Shown piece after piece: positions 56,931 to 64,000 of a stretch of 64,000 bases of DNA. Made by a program: the position numbers and the translations under genes. The DNA is taken from positions 10,665,041 to 10,729,040 of the forward strand of contig NC_079974.1 of the NCBI RefSeq assembly GCF_029852145.1. The letters are read 5' to 3'. A model generated the notes under the pieces. The model did not search any database. It was not told the DNA's origin and saw only the letters and a list, made by a program, of their open reading frames with translations. How positions within the stretch are numbered: position 1 is the first letter of the stretch; the number at the start of each line of letters is the position of its first letter. Source of the DNA: Microplitis mediator (Eukaryota > Arthropoda > Insecta > Hymenoptera > Braconidae).

Positions 56931-58383
56931 AATAGTGATAAGTTTATTTAAAATAAAAAACAACAAAAAATTAAAATCAAAACAAAAGTTATTAATCAAC
57001 CCTTATCCACCTCACAAATCCCAGTATTTATTAATCGGCTCTCAAACAGTTGGTAATATACATTTCAAATTTTAAGTCTTAGGTCTTTTGGCCAAACAAC
57101 GTACAATTTTTCATGTTTTACATTCCTTCAAAGCTCCATTAGGAACGTTTTTTTTTTTTTAATTTACACTACTTATTTCGTCTTATCGTAAGCGATTTTT
57201 ATTTCAAATTTCCAATCTGTAGGTCTTTTGTTAAAAAAACATAAAAATTTTTATTTCTTACGCCTCCGCAAATCCCTATAACAATCGATTTTATACAAAA
57301 AGAAATTGAGTTATTTTTTTCTTCGTATCATAAGTAATATTCATTTCAAATTTCAAGTTTATAGGTCTCTTGGCCAAAGAACGTGAAAATTTTTTTTTCT
57401 ACACCCTCGCAAAGCCCTATCAGAATCGATGTAAAAAAAAAATTTACTCCATCATACAGGATTTTTTCAGTTCATGAGTAATTTTTATTTTGCTATGACA
57501 ACGGTTGCTATGGTAACAGTTGCTATGGCGACGGATGCTACGTTAGCTGGTAGTAGCCAATCAGAGAAGCGCGTTCGGTAGTTAGCCAATGAGAAGAAAG
57601 GATTCGGTAAATCGCTCAAAAGTCCATTTTTGATAGGAGTTTCATGAAATTCGTTCTTAGTGAGCGTCTACGTTTAGAAAGGAACATGCATGCCCAATTT
57701 CAAGTCAATAGGACCTACACGGGAAAAAATTTTATAAGATTTTACAGTTAAAGTTGATAGAATTTGATACAATTTAATTAAGTAAGATCTGAGTGAGGAA
57801 AGTTACAATTGAATGAAATTTTATATAATTTTATGACATACAGGCTTGTAATTTTCAATAAAGATCACTTATGATGCAAGAAAATTAATGGCATTAATTT
57901 TTTTTATAAAATCGACTCTTGTAAATGTTTGCGAGGTGTAATGGATACGAATTTTCATTTTTTCAATCAGAACTTGAACGGACTTTCAATTTAAAAGAAA
58001 TATTATTTACGAATCGACAAATCAATTCAGTGCATTTTTTTTTTTATTGACTCTGGAAAGTCTCTGTGGGTGCGTAAGAAATTAAATTTTTCACGTTTTT
58101 CGGCTACAAGACCTACAAACTAAATTTTGAATGAATATTACTTATGCTACCAAGGAATAAATGGTGTAAATTTTTTTTTTCTTTTTCAAATTAACACCGG
58201 TCGGGCTGTGCGGAGGTGCATTTTCATGTTTTTAGTTACTTACAAGACTAACTGTATTGATAACAATTAATAATTATAACAATCAAAGATAAAAGCAAGC
58301 AAATTGCCAGTAATTCAAACTGTAACGCAAGTAAATTGCCTGTAGTTATACTAAGTAAATAATGCGAATTAGAATAGAAAGAC
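56931..58383. other. Unassigned repetitive-looking DNA
   Basis: Diverged sentence-like repeats: TTTCAAATTTxxAxTxTxTAGGTCTTTTGGCCAAA or similar recurs at about 57065, 57205 and 57340 (~135-140-bp spacing) and inverted around 58060-58130, suggesting a decayed inverted structure. CACGGGAAAAAATTTTATAA at 57718 looks like a left TIR end (TA at 57716-57717) without a partner. GCTATGG/GCTACGTTAGC words at 57508-57560. Confidence 0.45.
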
Positions 58384-58586
58384 GTCTATACGCTAATAGA
58401 TCCAAGATCGAAGTGTTAGCTCGATAATCAAAGGCATATGACTAGTCTGTGGGCTCTGCCCCCACTTTACCATTATGGACATGCGTCGAGGTGAAAACGA
58501 GTTATGTGACTATGGCATTATGACGTACAATTTCAGACGGCAGCGAGACGAAGCAAAACGGGAACCGCAAAGGACGAATTAATTAA
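58384..58586 (+). repeat. Dispersed repeat paralogous to 1865-2098
   Basis: Shares GATCGAAGTG, ATGACTAGTC, TGGGCTC, CATGCGTCGAGGTGA, TTTCAGACGGCA and GGGAACCGCAA with the first copy. It directly precedes TGTAACGGGACC. Confidence 0.6.
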
Positions 58587-59140
58587 TGTAACGGGACCTA
58601 AGTCCACCTCCGCCGACCGGAAGCCGATACCTCGCCCTTTTGGGCATACTCGCGTTGCGTGTGGTCCTTATTTTTATAATCAACTCCACCATATATTATA
58701 AAAGCGAAATATGAGCATAAGCTCACATTAACTTACCCATTAGGCATGCATTGCATGTGGGTGTCTCACCAACAACCACCACGAGACCGACCACATTTGG
58801 ACCCATACACTCCTCCCATCTCAGGAAATAGAGAGACTCTGGTCGAAGTGGGGCTTGGAATGGATCCCCCATGGTACCAGACTTCAGCTCTGGTGAACTG
58901 CTTGCATAGATTAGTGGTGGGACGCAAGTTCTCCCCATACCCTATGTAAAGGGCCACTCCACTTGTTTCTTTCGGGTTCCCACAAGCAATTATCCGCTTG
59001 TTTCGAAACGTCCCTTCTAAGATTTTCTACTTTCCCCAAGCCAGATAGCACACTAATTATTCAAGCCAAATTAAAGTTGGGCGGCTTGGGGGGACCGCAA
59101 AGGACGACGAAGATAATTCACATTGTCTCAATATATCTAT
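58587..59140 (+). repeat. Dispersed ~510-bp repeat, plus copy
   Basis: Paralogue of 23290-23810 (see there). TATATTATAAAAGCG at 58690 could be a TATA box. A 67-codon open frame (58746-58949) ends FSPYPM at the same position as in the other copy. Confidence 0.6.
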
Positions 59141-59379
59141 TGTAACAGGTTTTTACTACCGAGGATCTACCGGAGTGATGTCCGACTATAGCCGATTCAA
59201 CTGCACGGCTGCCCAATTTTAAAACGACAGTAACTGTCCAAAATAAAATTTTTGAAATATGTATTGAATAATGTCCACAAGACCCCACTGGAACTAAAAA
59301 TAATAAAAAATTGATTTTGAAAGATTTGTCTCTTACTGGGTTTTGAAATTGGGCAGCCGTGCGAGTTGACTGAAATCTA
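59141..59379 (+). repeat. LTR-like fragment starting TGTAACAGG
   Basis: Matches 4128-4190 (TTTTACTACCGAGGATCTAC, CGGAGTGATGTCCGA). No partner end. Confidence 0.4.
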
Positions 59380-60334
59380 CCCTAGTAGAAATGAAATCGA
59401 GGCGCTGACTAGCTTTACTAAATTCTAGCCAGGCGCTAGCTAGTATAATATCGAGACGCTGGCTAACGCCTGTCTAGCTTGCCTAGAAATGAAATAAAAA
59501 ATGGCGATACTCAATCCCTTGATTCTCAATTAGAGGTTATATATTAACTAAATACAAATATACTATTATAAATTATTAAAAAAAAATTGAAATAAAAATT
59601 ATTTGTAATAATTAAATTACTAATTTCATTTATTCATTCATTTATTTATACTTAATTACAAAAATAAGTAAATAAATAAATAAAATAATTTTAAGTATAA
59701 TAATTATTAATAATCAGAATAATTTAAAAAATTTTATTATTTAAAATTCTTTTATTCAAACTTTCATAAAACGAATATCATAAAAAACAATACAATACAA
59801 TTTATTTATTTTTTTAATATTTTAAAATTTGAATATTTTGACTTCATCAGCATCTGGCATATTTTCAATGCTAAAAGACATATTGCGCTTATTTAAAAAA
59901 GTTTTTGCTGACACTGGTAATTCTGGAAGTACACTGCATTGTAATATTTTTAACGAATCATCTAAATGACAATCCGCAATATTGGATTTTATTGCCCAAA
60001 GTCGGAGTTTGGTTATTGAATCAAGTCTTTTAATTGCATCCAGTATTAAAATTAATTATTTATTTATACACTGAGATATTAACAACATAATTACACAATT
60101 AATTTACACTTTATTATTTTTTCAACTGCTCATAATACTTATAAACATAATTTTCATTCTTCTAATAGATTATTTACTGTATACAATAAAATACATACAT
60201 ACTAGTGTACACGGATACTGGTTCAAGCAATACTTACGCATGAGTTGTAGGTGGCGTGATTTCTAGTTTTGCTTCGATATCGCTAGCGAGGGCCTAGTTT
60301 GTAATCTAGGCGGCCCTCGATTATTTCTACTAGG
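59380..60334. mobile_element. TIR element with CTAGC words and an embedded coding fragment
   Basis: Ends CCCTAGTAGAAATGAAATCG (then AGG) and complement CCCTCGATTATTTCTACTAG-GG. CTAGC, GCTAG and GCGCTAGCTAG words cluster near both ends (59408-59495, 60285-60315). A 77-codon minus-strand coding fragment lies in the middle. Flanks (TA left, CG right) give no clean TSD. Confidence 0.65.
59822..60055 (-). pseudogene. Coding fragment resembling a transposon-associated insect protein
   Basis: Minus-strand open stretch of 77 codons ending in TAA, without ATG at its start. It reads DSITKLRLWAIKSNIADCHL, DDSLKILQ and ELPVSAKTFLN. Blocks of the type L-x-x-W-A-I-x-x-N-I and L-P-x-x-A-R-T-L recur, to my memory, in N-terminal regions of uncharacterised insect proteins linked to transposons (with THAP or DUF4806 domains). 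Here it stops soon after, so it is a captured or residual exon of the TIR element. Identification is tentative. Confidence 0.4.
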
Positions 60335-60508
60335 GCGTCGGCTAGAATTTGACGTTAAAGTAACTTCAATAAGTTGGTGTATCCCTAATAAACGCCAACT
60401 TGCTGTCAAACCATAAAGCAACTTTGAGTTTTGGGACTTCTTTCATGCAGACTTTAGACATCAACACTTTTTGTTAATTTGCGCTCCATATGCAAGTTAT
60501 AAATTTGG

Positions 60509-60719
60509 TTTAAGGGTGGGCCGCACCTAACGAAATCCTGAATTTAAGAATTCTAATTACTTTTTGAATACTTATGGGACTCGGATGATGAAAATCTTCC
60601 GAGGAAGTTCGTCTTTTGCTTTCAGTCGGAAGCTAATAAAATTGCTGTTATGATAATTATTTAATAAATAATTAGAATTCTTAAATTCAGGACTTCGTTA
60701 GGTGCGGTCCAGCCTTAAA
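60509..60719. mobile_element. 211-bp MITE with TTTAAGG ends
   Basis: TIRs of about 50 bp: TTTAAGGGTGGGCCGCACCT and complement AGGTGCGGTCCAGCCTTAAA, plus AACGAAATCCTGAATTTAAG mirrored. TTAA at each edge would fit a piggyBac-type target, but it could equally be part of the TIR. Confidence 0.85.
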
Positions 60720-60954
60720 TCGATGGTTAAGTATAGCCACATGATTCAATTTAAAATTGAATACAAAATTTCATTCTGCAATAAAATTCATTTCCACACA
60801 GACATTTAAAGTTTTAAGCCTAATTCTTATAATTATGCAAACCACGTTACAACAAAAAAGGCCATTCGGCAGTCGAAATGGAAGGTAGATTTTCCAATTA
60901 ATTTATATGAAAAGTTTCATACATACATATCTTGTGATACATGTTAGTGTATAG

Positions 60955-61980
60955 TGTAATGGGTGCACTTATTACATTAAATTGCGTTGGTGGTCTCAAT
61001 GTAATAAGTGTCCATCCATGTACAAAACTCAAGGTGTTTTGCGAAACCTGTCTAGCTGTCTCAGTACCTCAGGACGTGGGTAAACCCCGTACTGGACCAC
61101 GCAGTGAATGAAATTTTAGAAGAGAGGAATTTGTTATCACTTATACTTATAAGGGAAATATTTATGGAATTAATTAATATGTAGATTTATCTAAATTAAA
61201 TTAGTCTGACATTTATTCAAGACGAGGTCGTCTTACAAAGTTTTAATGGACGTGAACAAATTTTAACAAATGGCTGATGCAATGGTATGACTCGAATTTA
61301 TAAAACTATGACAGACTCGACTTGACAAATTTTACAAATGACTCTACTGAACAAAATTAATTAATTGACTCTACTGTGACAAATTTATAATTCAACAAGT
61401 TTTACAATTGATTTTAACAAGACAAACTCTACTCACTTCAACACTACCCAAACTCCAGCAAACCTCTTTGACACTTTATCGATCCTCTCCTCTTCAACAA
61501 CCTCCAGTAATCCTCCAGTCCTTCAAACCTCCACGAGTTCAATCCTCCTTAACCAGGTCCCAAAATCCACTTCCAAAACAATCTCCAATATTCCAAACGT
61601 AATTTATAAATGAACTTAGAAATAAGCTTCCACACACCGGTGGGCTTATGAGCTCTTGGCAAATGGCGTATATATAATTGATACTGGATGTTGTAGTTGA
61701 AATTTATAATTGTATAGAGCAGTGCGGGAATTGCGTCCGTCGCTGTTGAACGCCAAGAACCAAGAGACCGTCGCTCGCAAAACGCCGAGCCTCGTACCCC
61801 TCACTCGCAGGCTGGCCAATGTCTACAAAAATCAACTGTCCCAAAACTCGACAGCAGTGACCCCGGCGATGAGTAGATTGTTAGGTTATCGGACGTTGTT
61901 GTAGGAGGAGGTCGCTCTCGTTTTGGCGCGAGTCGAATTTAAATTTGAATTTAAAATGAAACAAATTTCACCCCGTTACA
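60955..61980. mobile_element. Solo LTR (~1.0 kb) with 4-bp TSD
   Basis: TGTAATGGGTG at the start and CACCCCGTTACA at the end form inverted termini. ATAG flanks both sides (60951-60954 and 61981-61984). A short hairpin of GTGCACTTATTACATT and AATGTAATAAGTG lies at 60964-61012, and a GC-rich block at 61720-61920. No internal region remains. The Ty3/gypsy type is likely from the ends and TSD size. Confidence 0.75.
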
Positions 61981-62437
61981 ATAGTCATGATATGAAATTA
62001 GGCTCGTTATCGAAGATTGAGAGTAGTAAAAGACAACGATTATTTTCGATAGAGAACTTCAGATAGTTGATTTGACAAAACATTAAATAGGTAATGTACC
62101 AAACTAACCTTCACGTAAACAAAGTATAGAAAATTTAATTAGTATGAGATCATAATTGTAATCGCTATTACGATGGCAAGACCGGTTAAAATTATAGGAC
62201 GTACAGGTACGTTTAAAACTTTATTAGTGATAAAAGAAATACTTTTGAAATATAAAATAGCTGTGAAATTTACGGGTTATTGTCTTCTTAATAAAATACA
62301 ACTGACGAAAGTGGATTATAATGGGAAATGCTTAAGTTATGTGGAATGAAAAGAATATTTCCAACATTTCTTGATTTCATTAAAAATTTCAAGGCCCGAT
62401 GAAAAAAGATTTTATACAATTGTATAAAATTATATAC
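61981..62437. other. Unassigned AT-rich DNA
   Basis: No feature recognised. Confidence 0.4.
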
Positions 62438-62686
62438 AAAAAATGGCCCGATCCAATTGTATACAACTGTATAAAAATTGTATACAATTCTATACAAAAT
62501 GTATACAAGTCTATATAATTATATACAATTTTATAAAAATTATATACAATTCTATATAACTATATACAATTCTATATAATTGCAATATATAGAATTGTAT
62601 ATAATTATATAGAATTGTATACAATTTGTATAGAATTGTATACAATTTCTATACAAATTGTATACAATTGGATCGGGCAATTTTTT
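62438..62686. mobile_element. Palindromic element of TTGTATACAA words
   Basis: Ends AAAAAATGGCCCGATCCAAT and near complement TTGGATCGGGCAATTTTTT. Inside, TTGTATACAATTCTATACAA-type words fill both arms, meeting at TTGCAA near 62580. AAAAAATGGCCC followed by TATA words also occurs at 20361-20440 inside the CCCGGG element, and a partial copy lies at 62393-62440. Confidence 0.75.
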
Positions 62687-63404
62687 CTATCCAATTATAT
62701 ATAGTCTATATGGGGCATTTCATGCCAAATCATCGAGGTTCGGACCCGACCCCCTTCGATTTCGCTGAAACTTTTTTATCATTTTTTATCCTACCAAAGA
62801 CATTTTTCTGAATTTTTTCAGATTTTTTTACCCAACACAAAAAAAGTTACGAATTTTTGAAAAAAACCGCTCTTTTTTTTTGGATGCTATAACTTTCTCA
62901 CAAATTAACCTTTCGGCACTTTTTTTTTTCATAATTTGTGTTTTTAAATGTAGTTTTCAGAAAAAAATAGAAAAAATTTTTCGAAAGTCACGATATATGA
63001 AATATTTCAGCTTTTTCAATAAAACCGTCATTTATTCGAAGTCCGAAACCTTCGATTCTCAATTTTTTTGTCTCAAAAAAAAACTTCAAGAAAGACAGTA
63101 CTTAACCCCGCTATTCTCATTTTGTGCCGACTTTCCTTTATATTTTTCTTTTTCGATCGAAAATAAAAAAATTTCTAAATTTGGCTTATTTTTTATGACT
63201 TTGCGCTGAAGTTTTTTTGGATTGTTTTTAAAAACTCAGAAGTTAAATAAAATAAGACGAAAACAACCGTAAAGTGTATTAGGGGCAAGGATTGATTTTT
63301 TCGGAAGAAAACTTCCAATTTTTTAATATAGTGAAACTTAAACTTACAATTAACCTTCTCAATAAGACAATGTATAGATAAACTGAGAAAAATATCAATA
63401 GCCC
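62687..63404. other. Unassigned AT-rich DNA
   Basis: Sentence-like repeats with FSIENKKI-type translations; a 109-codon open frame (62880-63209) of low complexity (F, S, K-rich) has no motif and is not called a gene. Confidence 0.4.
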
Positions 63405-63452
63405 GAACTGAGAATCGTACCTAGACCATGTCGGTATCGCGCAGAGTGCTCT
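63405..63452 (-). tRNA. Weak tRNA-like sequence
   Basis: Minus-strand GGTACGATTCTC resembles a degenerate B box with GAGCACTCTGCGCGATACC before it. No good stems. It lies directly at the left edge of the next element. Confidence 0.2.
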
Positions 63453-63453
63453 A

Positions 63454-64000
63454 CACGGAAAAAAAATTCACGGATTTTTTACGATTTAACTATCGTAATT
63501 TCCATTATATAGTATTGTAACGCTGGACTATAAGTTTTCAATAATAATTTTTACAATAGACTATCGTAATTTTTATTTTATAATTTATACTACTACCAGA
63601 AAGAAAAAATCAGATACTATAGAGTAAATTATACGTTGTGTTAACATAAATTCTAATACAACTATTGTAAAATGAATGAGTCGGTAATGTAGAATTTCTT
63701 TAAATATAAAATAATAATTACCCTGATAGCCAAGTTGGAGAGAAACTGACGTGAAACTACAGCCGCATCTGGACTCCATGTTGTCTGCAAAAGTTGATAC
63801 TTCCAAAGTTGATCGACACTTTCTGAGAAAGTTGGTGGCAAAAGTTGGAAATTCAATAAGTTGACGGTAAATTGCCTCGCATTTTCTCAAGAAACCTGCA
63901 TTCCAGTTGCGGCTCCATACTGACGTCAACTTTCTCAGAAAGTGGTGGTAACTTGTAGGCAAAAGTTGCAAATGCTAAAGTTGTCGACAGCTTGTCGTCA
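63454..64000. mobile_element. CACGGAAAAAA-ended element with AAAGTTG words, cut by the window end
   Basis: Starts CACGGAAAAAAAATTCACGG after TA (63452-63453). The interior first has ACTATCGTAATTT words (63488-63570), then from 63730 AAAAGTTG, CAACTTTCTCAGAAAGT and GACACTTTCTGAGAAAGTTG in both orientations. The 128-codon minus-strand open frame here follows the repeated words. The right end lies outside the window. Confidence 0.5.

Noticed and set aside
62880..63209. 109-codon Phe/Ser/Lys-rich frame
   Set aside because: Low-complexity A/T-rich sequence without domain, conserved neighbour or splice support.
63585..63971. 128-codon minus-strand frame
   Set aside because: It overlays the AAAGTTG word array; the residues repeat with the words and no domain is visible.

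Overview
This window is eukaryotic, AT-rich nuclear DNA made almost entirely of transposable elements, most of them nested in one another. It has no operons, no dense ORFs, long AT-rich gaps, (CA)n and (TA)n microsatellites, a BEL/Pao LTR retrotransposon, a CR1/L2/Jockey-group non-LTR retrotransposon, a Ty3/gypsy relic, a Helentron-type helicase-endonuclease relic and many TA-flanked terminal-inverted-repeat (TIR) elements. That combination points to an arthropod, most likely an insect. A hymenopteran would fit, but I cannot prove the order from the sequence. I could not identify any host gene with confidence; one spliced-exon candidate (11479-11566) and one coding fragment (59822-60055) are the only hints.

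Layout. 1-10 kb: small TIR elements, the Helentron relic (2.1-3.1 kb, minus), a gypsy reverse-transcriptase relic (7.1-7.4 kb, minus), and copies of a recurrent dispersed family called R1 here, whose outer end reads AGCGGGAAGTT. 10-19 kb: AT-rich DNA with a decayed non-LTR reverse-transcriptase relic (13.1-13.8 kb, minus), more R1, MITEs (small non-autonomous TIR elements) and hairpin repeats. 19.9-23.0 kb: one TIR element with two other TIR elements nested inside it. 23-29.4 kb: dispersed repeats, a short MITE and mostly unassigned DNA. 29.4-31.4 kb: a solo LTR with a 4-bp target-site duplication (TSD). 31.6-37.0 kb: a fold-back element interrupted by a 4-kb non-LTR retrotransposon (ORF1 intact, ORF2 with one in-frame stop). 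37.0-45.4 kb: a TIR element interrupted by a 7.2-kb BEL/Pao retrotransposon with matching 737-bp LTRs, a 5-bp TSD, gag and pol; pol itself is open throughout. 45.7-48.4 kb: a 1.7-kb near-perfect palindrome interrupted by R1. 48.5-56.9 kb: tRNA-like and CATG-word repeats, another palindrome, R1 copies (one split by a TIR element) and an element built on one repeated 20-base phrase. 57-64 kb: dispersed repeats, a solo LTR with a 4-bp TSD, a MITE, and TIR elements.

The most striking pattern is that at least ten distinct TIR or fold-back elements are each built largely from many copies of their own short, often palindromic word (for example CCACGGTG, GGGCAAAGCGGG, AGTTGTAACA). Many use TA as the insertion site and share A-rich ends (CACGGAAAAAA, CCCGGGAAAAAA, CACTGAGAAAAAA). 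Two copies of the CCCGGG type carry a tRNA-like module at an equivalent place and orientation. Several nested insertions preserve the empty target site in the opposite palindrome arm or in a paralogous copy, so element boundaries can be read directly.

Boundaries were located by eye against the numbered lines. TIR elements with a stated TSD should be good to a few bases; those called decayed or unassigned are approximate.
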